Below, piece by piece: positions 28,201-36,854 of a DNA stretch of 50,198 nucleotides; the stretch's first letter is position 1; every line of letters begins with the position of its first letter. A program made the translations under genes and the position numbers. The notes under the pieces were generated by a model, which had not been told where the DNA came from, ran no database searches, and saw only the letters and a list, made by a program, of their open reading frames with translations. Location of the stretch: assembly GCA_021782815.1 (NCBI GenBank), contig JAJXUO010000020.1, positions 1 to 50,198 of the forward strand, written 5' to 3'. This DNA comes from Pseudomonadota bacterium. Lineage in GTDB: Bacteria; Pseudomonadota; Alphaproteobacteria; Rhodospirillales; Magnetospirillaceae.

Positions 28201-29183
28201 GCCGCCACCCGTTGCAGAAGCGGTTCGTAAAAATCGCGGATCAGGCCGCGCACGGCCGCCGCATCCAGAGACTGGTTGATGCGGGCGCGGAACTCGGTGG
28301 ACCCCGGCAGGCCCTTGGAATACCAGGCCACATGCTTACGGGCCAGGCGGCAGCCGGTTTCCTCGCCGTAATGCTCGATCATGGCGTCGAAATGCCGCTG
28401 CACCAGAAGATGCTGTTCGGCCAGGGTGGGATCGGAGCGCCGTTCGCCGGTGGCGAGGAAATGCGCCACCTGCCCCGGAAACCACGGCCGCCCGTAGCAG
28501 CCGCGCCCGATCATCACCCCATCGGCCCCCGACTGCCGCAACAGGGCGGCGGCATCGTCCAGGGTGCAGACATCGCCGTTGCCCACCACCGGAATCGACA
28601 CCGCCTCTTTCACGGTGCGGATGAAGCTCCAGTCGGCGCGGCCGGAATAGAATTGGTTGCGGGTGCGGCCGTGCACGGTAACCAGGCGGATGCCGGCATT
28701 TTCGGCGATGCGCGCCAGCGACGGGGCGTTGCGGTGCCCCTCGTCCCAGCCGGTGCGCATTTTCAGGGTGACCGGCACCGACACCGCCTTGACCACCGCC
28801 TCCAGAATGGCACCGGCCAATTTTTCGTCGCGCATCAGCGCCGAACCGGCATCGCCCTTGACCACCTTCTTCACCGGACAGCCCATATTGATATCGATAA
28901 TGGCGGCGCCGCGGTCCTCGTTCAGACGGGCGGCCTCGGCCATCACCTTGGGCTCGCAGCCGGCCAGCTGCACGGCCATGGGAAACTCCTCGGCGCAGCA
29001 GGTGGACATCTTCATGGTCTGGCGGTTGGCGCGGATCATCGCCTCGGAGGCGATCATTTCCGACACCACCAAGCCGGCGCCGCCCTCCTTGACCAGGCGG
29101 CGGAACGGCATATCGGTCACCCCGGACATGGGAGCCAGAATGACGGGATTATCAAGGGTAACGGGACCGATCTTCAAAGACAT
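28197..29183 (-). CDS. dusB: tRNA-dihydrouridine synthase DusB (NifR3 family)
   Basis: This FMN enzyme reduces uridine to dihydrouridine in the tRNA D-loop. The 328-residue protein is a TIM barrel with the Dus signature [20 protein letters not shown] (catalytic C102), MRTGWDEGH and [12 protein letters not shown]. It leads the ntr operon, the NifR3 position named in Rhodobacter. The ATG at 29183 has GGAGG 11 bases upstream, a long spacing. A 6-codon reading frame beginning directly after GGAGG overlaps the dusB start. The leader also holds an 8-bp inverted repeat (29205-29231). Confidence 0.96.
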   Translation of the reverse strand: MSLKIGPVTLDNPVILAPMSGVTDMPFRRLVKEGGAGLVVSEMIASEAMIRANRQTMKMSTCCAEEFPMAVQLAGCEPKVMAEAARLNEDRGAAIIDINMGCPVKKVVKGDAGSALMRDEKLAGAILEAVVKAVSVPVTLKMRTGWDEGHRNAPSLARIAENAGIRLVTVHGRTRNQFYSGRADWSFIRTVKEAVSIPVVGNGDVCTLDDAAALLRQSGADGVMIGRGCYGRPWFPGQVAHFLATGERRSDPTLAEQHLLVQRHFDAMIEHYGEETGCRLARKHVAWYSKGLPGSTEFRARINQSLDAAAVRGLIRDFYEPLLQRVAA

Positions 29184-29204
29184 GCCGACAGCATCCTCCA
29201 GACA

Positions 29205-29231
29205 AGGGCTGCATACTAATTAAGCAGCCCT
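29205..29231. repeat. Inverted repeat in the dusB-ntr leader
   Basis: AGGGCTGC (29205-29212), an 11-base AT-rich spacer, then GCAGCCCT (29224-29231): perfect 8-bp arms 22 bases before dusB. It may be an operator or 5' mRNA hairpin for the ntr operon. Confidence 0.45.
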
Positions 29232-29284
29232 GCCCGACGCAATGGCAAAAAGTGGCTAGTTCTTCGGCAGATAGCTGGGTTGCA

Positions 29285-30079
29285 TTACCCGAGCAAGACC
29301 TGATGAACGAATTTAACGCCGAAATAACCAAGAATCACAAGGAGATAGGAGAGCAGAATGACGCGAGCGGCAATCTGCCCGCGCACCCCGCATACCCGCC
29401 GCCCCACCAGCAGCAGGCCGATGACCACGAAGGCCAGCAGGGTGAACAGGATCTTGTGATCCAGTTTCAGCAGGCTGCCGCTTTCCAGATACTGGGTGGC
29501 CATGCCGGTGACGGCGCCGCCGCCCAGCACCAACTCCGACAGCGCCAGCAGCCGTTCCGACAGCCGCTCGCTGTCGGCCACCGGCGGCAGGATACGGGTC
29601 AGTCGGTTGGGCTTCTTCAGTTTCAGGGCGCGGGCCTGCAGAAACGAGCCCAGGGCCGAGACGGCGGCCAGGGTCAAAAGGCCGATGGTGGCCACCGAAA
29701 CCACGATATGCAGATCGAGCCAGGCGGTGGAAATGGCCTGGTCCGGGGTGCCGGGACGGCTGCAGGCCAGGGCGATCACTCCCAGCAGCACCAGATAGGG
29801 CAGCAGCAGCGGCGACAACCGCCAGGCGGCGCGGTCCAGCGCCGACACCACGGCATAAAGCAGCATGGTCACGGCGATCATGATCCACAGATCGGCCGAT
29901 AGCGCGGTGTTCCATCCGTTGGCCACCAGGCGGGCGGTCAGGGCGGCGGGACCGAGAAAGGCGATGGCCTGGGCGGCCCAAAAGAGGGAATCGCGCCCGC
30001 CTTGACGGCGAAACGCCAGCATCGCGGCGGGAATCAGGGCGGCCAGGGCCACCAGGGCGGGGATGGTGATGGTGATCAT
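29285..30079 (-). CDS. YpjD/CcsA-like cytochrome c assembly family membrane protein
   Basis: This inner-membrane protein has 264 residues and about eight hydrophobic segments. The fold pattern and conserved histidines (AWLDLHIVVSVATIGLL, KLDHKILFTLLAF) place it with the CcsA/HemX-like YpjD group. The tryptophan-rich WWD haem loop of true CcmC/CcsA is absent, so a cytochrome c role is not established. The ATG at 30079 starts MITITIPALVALAALIP; the longer frame adds Arg/His-rich residues without membrane character. The promoter at 30086-30114 would start transcription on the ATG itself, implying a leaderless mRNA. It lies between dusB and ispDF, which are often neighbours in this class. Confidence 0.7.
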   Translation of the reverse strand: MITITIPALVALAALIPAAMLAFRRQGGRDSLFWAAQAIAFLGPAALTARLVANGWNTALSADLWIMIAVTMLLYAVVSALDRAAWRLSPLLLPYLVLLGVIALACSRPGTPDQAISTAWLDLHIVVSVATIGLLTLAAVSALGSFLQARALKLKKPNRLTRILPPVADSERLSERLLALSELVLGGGAVTGMATQYLESGSLLKLDHKILFTLLAFVVIGLLLVGRRVCGVRGQIAARVILLSYLLVILGYFGVKFVHQVLLG

Positions 30080-30085
30080 GCGCCG

Positions 30086-30114
30086 ACTATAGCCGCCCGC
30101 ACCGGCCGGGGCAA
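30086..30114 (-). promoter_or_regulatory. Candidate sigma-70 promoter of the YpjD-like gene, leaderless
   Basis: On the - strand TTGCCC (30109-30114) and TATAGT (30086-30091) are 17 bases apart. The -10 box ends 6 bases before the ATG at 30079, so transcription should start at or next to the initiation codon. No ribosome site is visible. Confidence 0.5.
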
Positions 30115-30132
30115 TGCGCCGATCATGACGCC

Positions 30133-30161
30133 TTGGCAAACAAGGCTCCGGCGCTTATACC
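30133..30161 (+). promoter_or_regulatory. Candidate sigma-70 promoter of ispDF
   Basis: TTGGCA (30133-30138) and TATACC (30156-30161) with exactly 17 bases between; start predicted near 30168, 28 bases before the ATG at 30196. Confidence 0.5.
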
Positions 30162-30195
30162 TCGAACGGCAATGGCAGCATGAAGGCGGAACGAC

Positions 30196-31359
30196 ATGGC
30201 GCGGTGTGTGGCTTTGGTGGTGGCGGCGGGCCGGGGCGCCCGTTTCGGCGGCGATCTGCCCAAGCAGTGGCGGCTGCTGGCGGGCCGCCCCATACTGCGC
30301 CACAGTCTGGCCCTGCTGGCCGCCCATCCCGCCATCGACGCCGTGCGGGTGGTGATCCATCCCGACGACCGCGCCCTCTACGAGCAGGCGGCGGCGGGTC
30401 TGTCGCTGCCCGAGCCCATCGACGGCGGCCCCACCCGTCAGGATTCGGTGCGGCTGGGGCTGGAGGCCCTGGCGGCGGAGTCACCCGATCTGGTGCTGAT
30501 CCACGACGGCGCCCGGCCCTTCGCCGAAACCGCCCTGATCAGCCGGGTGGTGCGGGCTTTGAGCCTGCATGCCGGGGCCATTCCCGCCCTGCCGGTGCAC
30601 GATACCCTGAAGCGCGGCGAGGACGGATTGATCCGCGACACCGTGCCCCGTGCCGGCCTGTGGCGGGCGCAAACGCCGCAGGGGTTCCATTTTCCCGCCA
30701 TTCTGGCGGCGCATCGCGCCGCCGCCGGTCACGACCTGACCGACGACGCCGCCGTGGCCGAACGGGCCGGTCTCGATGTGGCCCTGGTGGACGGCGCCGA
30801 GGAGAATGTGAAGATCACCACCGCCCTTGATCTGGCGCGGGCCGAGCAACGCTTTTCCGGCCCCGGCGAGGTGCGGGTGGGCAGCGGCTTCGACGTGCAT
30901 AAATTCCGCCCCGGCGATCATGTGATGCTGGGCAACGTCGCCATCCCGCACGAGGCCGGGCTGGAAGGCCATTCCGATGCCGACGTGGCCCTGCACGCCC
31001 TGACCGACGCCCTGTTGGGCGCCATCGGCGCCGGGGATATCGGCCGTCATTTCCCCCCCTCCGACCCCCGCTGGAAAGGCGCGGATTCCGCCCGGTTCCT
31101 GGCCCATGCCGGGCATCTGGTCCGTGGGCGCGGCGGCCGCATCAGCCACCTCGACCTCACGGTGATCTGCGAACGGCCCAAGCTGGGGCCGCACCGCGCC
31201 GCCATGGCGCACCGTATCGCCGCCATCCTCGGCATCGACGAGGGGCGGGTCAGCGTCAAGGCCACCACCACCGAGGGGCTGGGCTTTACCGGCCGCCGCG
31301 AGGGCATCGCCGCCCAGGCGGTGGCCACGGTGGTCATGCCGGATCCGTCTCGGCTCTGA
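30196..31359 (+). CDS. ispDF: Bifunctional IspD/IspF enzyme of the MEP isoprenoid pathway
   Basis: This fused enzyme performs the cytidylyltransferase (IspD) and cyclodiphosphate synthase (IspF) steps of the MEP pathway. It has 387 residues. The IspD half (1-223) shows [33 protein letters not shown] and LIHDGARPF. The IspF half (226-387) shows [11 protein letters not shown] with metal ligands D233 and H235, [19 protein letters not shown] and [13 protein letters not shown]. The fusion is typical of alphaproteobacteria. The ribosome site is weak. The 3' end overlaps cutA on the other strand by 26 bases. Confidence 0.97.
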   Translation: MARCVALVVAAGRGARFGGDLPKQWRLLAGRPILRHSLALLAAHPAIDAVRVVIHPDDRALYEQAAAGLSLPEPIDGGPTRQDSVRLGLEALAAESPDLVLIHDGARPFAETALISRVVRALSLHAGAIPALPVHDTLKRGEDGLIRDTVPRAGLWRAQTPQGFHFPAILAAHRAAAGHDLTDDAAVAERAGLDVALVDGAEENVKITTALDLARAEQRFSGPGEVRVGSGFDVHKFRPGDHVMLGNVAIPHEAGLEGHSDADVALHALTDALLGAIGAGDIGRHFPPSDPRWKGADSARFLAHAGHLVRGRGGRISHLDLTVICERPKLGPHRAAMAHRIAAILGIDEGRVSVKATTTEGLGFTGRREGIAAQAVATVVMPDPSRL

Positions 31360-31666
31360 TCCAGGCCAGAAAATCGGGATTGCCGTCCAGAATGGGCAGA
31401 ACCGTGATGCACGGACAGGAATAACTGTGTATTTTCTTGATGCTCTCAATGAGTGCTGATGTTTTGCTGGAACATGTCTTGATCAGCAGCAGCACTTCCG
31501 CGTCCTGGTGCACGGCCCCGTCCCAGCGGTAGACCGAGGTCATCCCGTCGAGGATATTGACGCAGGCGGCCAGGCGTTGCTCCACCAGGGCCCGGGCGAT
31601 GTCCCGTGCCTCGTCACGGTGGGGCGCCGTCACGTAAACCAGGCAAGTGTCCATAGTCGATACCAT
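31334..31666 (-). CDS. cutA: CutA1-like divalent cation tolerance protein
   Basis: CutA1 is a small, very stable trimer with a ferredoxin-like fold that binds copper; its physiological role is unsettled. The 110-residue protein has [32 protein letters not shown] and the later block [35 protein letters not shown], matching the family, where the second block usually reads KIHPYExPxI. Here PYE is replaced by SYSCPC, adding two cysteines near a trimer-interface strand. The ATG at 31666 or four codons later (31654) could start it; neither has a clear ribosome site. It is convergent with and overlapping ispDF. Confidence 0.85.
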   Translation of the reverse strand: MVSTMDTCLVYVTAPHRDEARDIARALVEQRLAACVNILDGMTSVYRWDGAVHQDAEVLLLIKTCSSKTSALIESIKKIHSYSCPCITVLPILDGNPDFLAWIRAETDPA

Positions 31667-31691
31667 TGTTTAATGAAGCGCCAAGGCGCAA

Positions 31692-32801
31692 CTACGCTTG
31701 ACGGCACCACGGCGCGGGCAAGGCTGCCTCCAGCAGCGCCGCCGCGTCATCAATGCCGCTGGGAACCGGCAATGCCTTGACCGGCAAGGAAAACAACTTT
31801 TGGAGTTGCAGTTCCAGCCGTGCGGCCACGAACAGATCCGCCCCCTGGATTTCCAGGCAACGACCGTTATCCCGCAGCCACTTGATCATATACGGCGCTT
31901 CCGGCCAATCCGGGCGCGGGATATACAGCATGGGGACGCCGTTCACCGCCGCCTCGGTAAAGGTGCCGTAACCGGGCTTGCCCAGGATGACGTCGGCCGA
32001 GGCCAGCAGATCGCCGAAGGACAAGGGCACCGTTTCGCGGTCGATGAGATCGGGATGGCCGCAAGGATCGCCGGCCAGCACCCATTTCCAGCCCGGCAGG
32101 CGGGGAAAGCGACTGTAATCCAGGGGATACGCCATGCCGCCGAAGGCGATCAGCCCCACCTTTTCATGCGGAGCGGCGCCGATCAGAACACGCAGGCGGT
32201 CGGGATCGGCGCGGCCCTGCCGGGCCAGGGGCCCGATGGGCCGGAGGTTGGACAGGCCCGGCATGGGCATGGCCGGACTGGGGCGCAGGAAGGCGCGGGC
32301 CGAGGCGTATCCGGCGTGGATCTCGGCCAGGATCCCGTCCGCTCCCTCCAGAGCGCCGCAAAAATGACCGTAGAGATCCTGCCAGTTGAGGCAGCTCATG
32401 GCATAGGCCGGGATACCGGCCTCGCGGGCGGCCAGCAGCGCCACATAGGAGACGTTGGAGAGCAGCAGATCCACCCGTTGCTCGCGCAGGCGCCGCGCCA
32501 GGGTGGTGACGGTGGCGGCCAGACTGCTATGCAGGCGGCGGTAGCGTTGGTGCGAGGCGGCCACATCCACCTCGAGGATCGAACGCATCACCAGCCCGAA
32601 GTCGGCGGTGTCCCCCGCCGTCTCGGGCCAAAGGGCGGTCTCGCCGCCGTAGCAGCCGCGCATCCAGGCCGGATCGATGGCGCTTTTCACGCTCACCGTC
32701 AGATCGGGGTGGCGCCGGCGCAAGGCCCGCACCACCGGCGCCGTCATGGCCGCATGGCCATAGCCGTGCGCCGACAACGCCACCAGCAGATGACCGCCCA
32801 T
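31692..32801 (-). CDS. GT-B glycosyltransferase-like protein
   Basis: This 369-residue protein has a two-Rossmann GT-B layout. The N-terminal LLVALSAHGYGHAAMTAPV resembles the HGFGH motif of the MJ1255/arabinokinase-N-domain group. The C-terminal VILGKPGYGTFTEAAVNGVPMLYIPR resembles the nucleotide-sugar site of MurG/GT28-type transferases. Donor and acceptor are unknown. The ATG at 32801 is preferred because the longer frame antisenses the next gene. No other polysaccharide genes are nearby, so the context gives no pathway. It follows cutA's start by 25 bases on the same strand and is preceded by the secreted unknown at 32824. Confidence 0.65.
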   Translation of the reverse strand: MGGHLLVALSAHGYGHAAMTAPVVRALRRRHPDLTVSVKSAIDPAWMRGCYGGETALWPETAGDTADFGLVMRSILEVDVAASHQRYRRLHSSLAATVTTLARRLREQRVDLLLSNVSYVALLAAREAGIPAYAMSCLNWQDLYGHFCGALEGADGILAEIHAGYASARAFLRPSPAMPMPGLSNLRPIGPLARQGRADPDRLRVLIGAAPHEKVGLIAFGGMAYPLDYSRFPRLPGWKWVLAGDPCGHPDLIDRETVPLSFGDLLASADVILGKPGYGTFTEAAVNGVPMLYIPRPDWPEAPYMIKWLRDNGRCLEIQGADLFVAARLELQLQKLFSLPVKALPVPSGIDDAAALLEAALPAPWCRQA

Positions 32802-32823
32802 CGGAGGCCGTCCCGCCTTGGCG

Positions 32824-33360
32824 TTACTGGGCGCTGGGCGACAATTGCCAGCCGGTGAAATCGCCGTTGCCGGTGGGGCGGCGGCAGAAGGTTTCCATCC
32901 AGTCCCAGGTGGTGACGCGCGGATGTTCCTGATCGAAGATGAACTGGCCATCCTTGACCGCAGGCACCGATTCGCTGGTGCCGATGGTCATCTTGTTGGC
33001 CACGCATTCGCTGGTTTCCGAGGTATCGTGCCGCGTGGTGCGGATGGTGACCGTATAGGTGGCGTTCTTTTCCTCGTCGGTGGAATTCACGCTGGTGCCC
33101 GGCGTGGAATCACTGAGGTTGGACATGTTGGATTTGATGGCCTTCAGGGTCAGATCCTTCAACACGCCGATCATCTGATGATTGCTGGGGGAATTGGCCG
33201 ACTGGAAATAACCGTCCACATTGGTCAGCACATCGTCCACCACCGCCTGCGGCAGCCCATCGACGCGGGCGATGTCGGCCGCATCGGACGCCAGAGCCGG
33301 ACCGGCGGCCAGGCAAGCCAGGATAAAAACGGAAATGGCGGGTTTCAGGCGGGACGACAT
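32824..33360 (-). CDS. Secreted protein of unknown function
   Basis: I do not recognise this 178-residue protein. It has a clear signal peptide (MSSRLKPAISVFILACLAAGPALAS, cleavage after ALA near 24). The mature part is hydrophilic and Thr/Ser/Asp-rich (NSTDEEKNATYTVTIRTTRHDTSETSE), with two cysteines (SECVANKM and METFCRRP) that may form a disulfide. The pattern YTVTIRTTRHD...CVANKMTIG suggests a small beta-sandwich. GAGGA lies 8 bases before the ATG at 33360. It is upstream of the glycosyltransferase-like gene by 22 bases, so the two are probably co-transcribed. It probably acts in the periplasm or outside the cell. Confidence 0.65.
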   Translation of the reverse strand: MSSRLKPAISVFILACLAAGPALASDAADIARVDGLPQAVVDDVLTNVDGYFQSANSPSNHQMIGVLKDLTLKAIKSNMSNLSDSTPGTSVNSTDEEKNATYTVTIRTTRHDTSETSECVANKMTIGTSESVPAVKDGQFIFDQEHPRVTTWDWMETFCRRPTGNGDFTGWQLSPSAQ

Positions 33361-33446
33361 GGGGCTGATCCTCGTTGAACGGTGTCGTTGAAGAACTGCT
33401 GAACGCTTTTAAGGACGGATTAAGACAGCAATATGGCGCCATACGA

Positions 33447-33476
33447 AAAAGGGGCTGCCGTGTGGCAACCCCTTTT
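33447..33476 (-). terminator. Rho-independent terminator after tRNA-Pro
   Basis: AAAAGGGG...TGCC pairs with GGCA...CCCCTTTT (33447-33459 with 33464-33476, one mismatch), giving TTTTT on the - strand just downstream of the tRNA. Confidence 0.8.
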
Positions 33477-33495
33477 CCCGAAGAGTGGCTTCGAT

Positions 33496-33572
33496 TGGTC
33501 GGGCAGGCCGGATTTGAACCGACGACCCCCAGTCCCCCAGACTGATGCGCTACCAGACTGCGCTACTGCCCG
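33496..33572 (-). tRNA. tRNA-Pro (anticodon GGG)
   Basis: This is a 77-base tRNA gene with encoded CCA (33496-33498). The acceptor stem CGGGCAG/CTGCCCG is perfect with discriminator A. The D-arm is GCGCAGTCTGGTAGCGC. The anticodon stem TCAGT/ACTGG holds the loop CTGGGGG, anticodon GGG reading proline CCC/CCU. The T-arm has TTCAAAT between GTCGG and CCGGC. It is transcribed alone from the promoter at 33613-33640. Confidence 0.97.
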
Positions 33573-33612
33573 TCAGGAAACCACTCTGACCTTCCTCGTT
33601 GGAAGGAGCGGC

Positions 33613-33640
33613 ACTATACCACCTAATTTCTGGAACGCAA
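33613..33640 (-). promoter_or_regulatory. Promoter of tRNA-Pro
   Basis: On the - strand TTGCGT (33635-33640), 16 bases, TATAGT (33613-33618). The start near 33606 leaves about 34 bases of 5' leader for RNase P. That leader contains the small inverted repeat CCTTCC/GGAAGG (33590-33606). Confidence 0.6.
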
Positions 33641-33694
33641 TGACCTTTTCGAAAAAAATGGCATCGGTGAAAAACGGCTAAAAACCAAGTGGAA

Positions 33695-34369
33695 TTAAGG
33701 GGTTCGCCCCTGCCGGGATGCAGCCAGAACGTCGCGCAACGCCTCCAGTTCCCGCAGGATGGACAGCAGTTCGTCGCGGCCCGTGGACGGCTCCATCTCA
33801 GGGGACAGGGCCTCCGGCGCGGGCATGTCCAGGGGCTGTTGCGGCAGATCCTCCTGGATGGCCGACATCAGCGGCTCCGGTGGCGGCACCGTGACGGGGG
33901 GAGCGGTTTCAGCGGGGTCGGCCTCGAACAGGCCGCTTTCCGGGAACAGGGAATCCGGCAGGTAGGCCTCGGCGCGGCGCGGCGGCGCCTGCCAGGGGGC
34001 CTGGCCATCCTCGTCGGGAGCGAAAGGCGCCGTTTCGGGCGCCGACGCCGTCTCGACGGCGGGCTCGCGGTAGATCTCGCGCCCCATATCCTGCAGGATC
34101 TTCACCACCCCTTTGATGGTGTAGCCGTCCTTATAGAGGAAATCACGGATTCGCCGTAGCAGAATGACGTCTTCCGGACGGTAATAACGCCGTCCGCCGC
34201 CCCGTTTCAGCGGCTTGATCTGCGAAAACTTGCTTTCCCAGAAGCGCAGCACGTGCTGCTGCACGCCAAGCTCGTCGGCCACTTCGCTGATCGTGCGGAA
34301 CGCCGCGTCGGATTTCCCGTTTCGGCGTTGCGCCGAAAGATCCTGGTCCTCGGCGGATGTCACGGTCAC
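33695..34369 (-). CDS. MerR family transcriptional regulator
   Basis: This DNA-binding protein has 224 residues. The winged helix (about 24-90) reads [55 protein letters not shown], typical of the MerR subgroup that sits beside ihfA in alphaproteobacteria. The long C-terminal part is Pro/Glu/Ala-rich (about 100-200) and ends in a short helix ([20 protein letters not shown]). No metal-binding cysteines are present, so it is not a metal sensor. The ATG at 34369 overlaps the ihfA stop by 4 bases. The target genes are unknown. Confidence 0.88.
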   Translation of the reverse strand: MTVTSAEDQDLSAQRRNGKSDAAFRTISEVADELGVQQHVLRFWESKFSQIKPLKRGGGRRYYRPEDVILLRRIRDFLYKDGYTIKGVVKILQDMGREIYREPAVETASAPETAPFAPDEDGQAPWQAPPRRAEAYLPDSLFPESGLFEADPAETAPPVTVPPPEPLMSAIQEDLPQQPLDMPAPEALSPEMEPSTGRDELLSILRELEALRDVLAASRQGRTP

Positions 34370-34680
34370 GGCTCGACGCTGTCGGCGTGACCGTTATTGA
34401 TGCGGCTGCGCAGCAGTTGCGAGGGCCGGAACACCAGGACGCGGCGCGGCAGAATGGGCACTTCCTCGCCGGTTTTGGGGTTCCGTCCGATGCGCTGCCC
34501 CTTGGAGCGCACGGCAAAGCTGCCGAATGACGAAATCTTGACGGATTCGCCCCGGGCCAAAGCGTCGGAAATCTCGTTCAGCACCAATTCCAGAAGGTCG
34601 GCCGACTCGTTGCGCGAGAGCCCGACTTCCTGGTAAACGGCTTCACTTAACTGGGCGCGGGTGATGGTATTTGCTGCCAT
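34366..34680 (-). CDS. ihfA: Integration host factor subunit alpha
   Basis: IHF-alpha pairs with IHF-beta to bend DNA at specific sites and is often needed for sigma-54 promoters. The 104-residue protein matches the family throughout: [57 protein letters not shown] and [17 protein letters not shown], with the intercalating Pro in the RNPKTGE arm. AGGAAGGA lies upstream of the ATG at 34680. It has its own promoter candidate (34713-34741) and is coupled to the MerR-type gene by a 4-base overlap. Confidence 0.97.
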   Translation of the reverse strand: MAANTITRAQLSEAVYQEVGLSRNESADLLELVLNEISDALARGESVKISSFGSFAVRSKGQRIGRNPKTGEEVPILPRRVLVFRPSQLLRSRINNGHADSVEP

Positions 34681-34712
34681 GCCGCCACATCCTTCCTGAG
34701 ATTACGGGAAAG

Positions 34713-34741
34713 AAGCTAACGCTTGCGCAGAAAGCAGTCAA
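34713..34741 (-). promoter_or_regulatory. Candidate sigma-70 promoter of ihfA
   Basis: On the - strand TTGACT (34736-34741, one mismatch) and TAGCTT (34713-34718) are 17 bases apart; start predicted near 34706, 26 bases before the ATG. Confidence 0.5.
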
Positions 34742-34793
34742 TATCAAAGGGATGGAACGAACTGTTCGCGCAGGGGTTTTTACCCCGGAAGCC

Positions 34794-35768
34794 TTACATG
34801 CGAACCAGCGCCGCGCCCCAGGTGAAACCGCCGCCCATGGCCTCCAGCAGCACCAGATCGCCGGTCTTGATGCGGCCGTCGCCCACCGCCTCCGACAGGG
34901 CCAGCGGCACCGAGGCCGCCGAGGTATTGGCGTGACGGTCCACCGTCACCACCACCTGCTCGGGGGCCATGCGCAGTTTGCGGGCGGTGCCCTCCAGAAT
35001 GCGCTTGTTGGCCTGGTGCGGCACCAGCCAGTCGAGGTTTTGTGCGGAAAGACCGTTGTGGCTCAGGGCCTCGTCCACCACCGCCGCCAGGTTGGAGACG
35101 GCATGACGGAACACTTCGCGGCCCTCCATGCGCAGATGCCCGACGGTCTGGGTCGAGGACGGGCCGCCGTCCACATGCAAAAGGTCGTAATGACGGCCGT
35201 CCGAGTGCAGGTGGGTCGAGAGGATACCGCTATCCTGATTGCTCCCCTGCCCTTCCTCGGCGCGCAGCACCACGGCGCCGGCGCCGTCGCCGAACAGCAC
35301 GCAGGTGCCGCGGTCCTGCCAGTCGAGAATGCGCGAGAAGGTTTCGGCGCCGATCACCAGGGCGGTTTTCACCTGCCCGGACTTGACGAAATTGTCGGCG
35401 GTGGACAGGGCGAAGATGAAGCCGGAACACACCGCCTGGACGTCGAAGGCGAAGCCGCGGGTCATGCCCAGCGCCGCCTGCACGCGGGTGGCGGTGGCGG
35501 GGAAGGTGTTGTCCGGGGTGGCGGTGGCCACCACGATAAGGTCGAGATCGGCACCGGAAAGACCGGCATGGGCCAGGGCCTTGCGGGCGGCGGCAATGGC
35601 CAGGTCGGACGTTTTCTGCCCTTCGGCGGCGATATGGCGCTGGCGGATGCCGGTACGCTCGATGATCCACTCGTCGCTGGTGTCGACACGGGCCGCCAGT
35701 TCGGCGTTGGTGACGACGCGCTCGGGCAGATAGCCCCCGACGCCGATGATACGAGAGCGGATGGTCAT
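34794..35768 (-). CDS. fabH: 3-oxoacyl-ACP synthase III
   Basis: FabH starts fatty-acid synthesis by condensing acetyl-CoA with malonyl-ACP. The 324-residue protein has the complete catalytic triad: C114 in [10 protein letters not shown]251 in LVPHQAN and N281 in [19 protein letters not shown] and the final [13 protein letters not shown] are also standard. The ATG at 35768 directly follows the plsX stop TAA with no gap, so the two lipid genes are coupled. ihfA starts 113 bases downstream. Confidence 0.97.
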   Translation of the reverse strand: MTIRSRIIGVGGYLPERVVTNAELAARVDTSDEWIIERTGIRQRHIAAEGQKTSDLAIAAARKALAHAGLSGADLDLIVVATATPDNTFPATATRVQAALGMTRGFAFDVQAVCSGFIFALSTADNFVKSGQVKTALVIGAETFSRILDWQDRGTCVLFGDGAGAVVLRAEEGQGSNQDSGILSTHLHSDGRHYDLLHVDGGPSSTQTVGHLRMEGREVFRHAVSNLAAVVDEALSHNGLSAQNLDWLVPHQANKRILEGTARKLRMAPEQVVVTVDRHANTSAASVPLALSEAVGDGRIKTGDLVLLEAMGGGFTWGAALVRM

Positions 35769-36815
35769 TTAAAGTGCCGCCACCTGTGCCGAAGCCTCGT
35801 CGGAATTGACCCGCTCTAGCTCGCGCTTGATGCGCTCGTTGAAACCGTGCGTCACCAGTTCCACCGCCACGCCGATGGCGTTGGCGAAGCCCACCGCGTC
35901 GGTGCCGCCATGGCTCTTCACGGCGATGCCGTTCAGCCCCAGGAACATGGCGCCGTTATAGCGGCGGGGGTCGGTACGCAGCTTGACCTTGACCAGGGCG
36001 GAGCGGGCCAGCAGATAGCCGATCTTCGCCAGCCAGGAGCTGGAAAAGGCCTCCTTCAGGAAGGTGGCGTAGAGACGGGCCAGACCCTCGGCGCTTTTCA
36101 GGGCGATATTGCCGGAAAAGCCGTCGCTGACCACCACATCCACCGTGCCGCCGGCGATATCGTTGCCTTCCACGAAGCCGTGGAACTTGATGGGCAACGC
36201 GCCGGTGCGCAGGATGGCCGAGGCGCTGCGCACGGCATCATTCCCCTTCAGCTCTTCCGAACCGACATTGAGGATGCCGACGCTGGGCTGCTCTATTCCC
36301 AGCACGATGCGGGCGAAGACCTCGCCCATCACCGCGAACTGCACCAGATTGCGGGCCGAACAGTCCACATTGGCGCCCAGATCCAGCATGACGCTTTCGC
36401 CGCGCCGGGTGGGAAAGAAGCCGGCAATGGCCGGTCGATCGATGCCGGGCAGCATACGCAGCACGAACTTCGATACCGCCATCAGGGCACCGGTATTGCC
36501 GGCCGACACTACGGCGGCGGCCTCGCCCTGGGAGACCGCGTCCACCGCCATCCACATGCTGGACTGACGGCCGGTACGCAGCACCTGTGAGGGCTTGTCG
36601 TCGCCGGTCACCACCTGTTCGGTGTGCCGGATGCGGCAGACCGGGCGCAAATCGGGATGTTGCTCCAGCAGCGGCTCCAGTTTGGCCTGGTCGCCGAACA
36701 GCAGAAAATCCACATGCGGCAACCGCGTGCGTGCGATCTGCGCACCCTGGATCACCACTTCCGGGGCGTCGTCGCCCCCCATGGCATCCAGTGAAATCGT
36801 CAAGCGCGTGGTCAA
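35769..36815 (-). CDS. plsX: Phosphate acyltransferase PlsX
   Basis: PlsX converts acyl-ACP to acyl-phosphate for phospholipid synthesis by PlsY. The 348-residue protein shows ISLDAMGGDDAPEVVIQGA at the N-terminus, AVSQGEAAAVVSAGNTGALMA, MLDLGANVDCSARNLVQFAVMG and VVSDGFSGNIALKSAEG, all family hallmarks. Length is normal. It lies 39 bases after rpmF and abuts fabH, the conserved rpmF-plsX-fabH order. The ATG at 36815 gives the usual N-terminus MTTRLTISLDAMGG. Confidence 0.97.
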   Translation of the reverse strand: MTTRLTISLDAMGGDDAPEVVIQGAQIARTRLPHVDFLLFGDQAKLEPLLEQHPDLRPVCRIRHTEQVVTGDDKPSQVLRTGRQSSMWMAVDAVSQGEAAAVVSAGNTGALMAVSKFVLRMLPGIDRPAIAGFFPTRRGESVMLDLGANVDCSARNLVQFAVMGEVFARIVLGIEQPSVGILNVGSEELKGNDAVRSASAILRTGALPIKFHGFVEGNDIAGGTVDVVVSDGFSGNIALKSAEGLARLYATFLKEAFSSSWLAKIGYLLARSALVKVKLRTDPRRYNGAMFLGLNGIAVKSHGGTDAVGFANAIGVAVELVTHGFNERIKRELERVNSDEASAQVAAL

Positions 36816-36854
36816 TTACCGCAGTCCCCGATAGCTTTAACCGGTTGCGTAAAG

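Noticed and set aside
34755-34790. GGGGT/ACCCC mini-hairpin between fabH and ihfA as a terminator
   Set aside because: The stem has only 5 pairs and no T-run; it is too weak to support a call.
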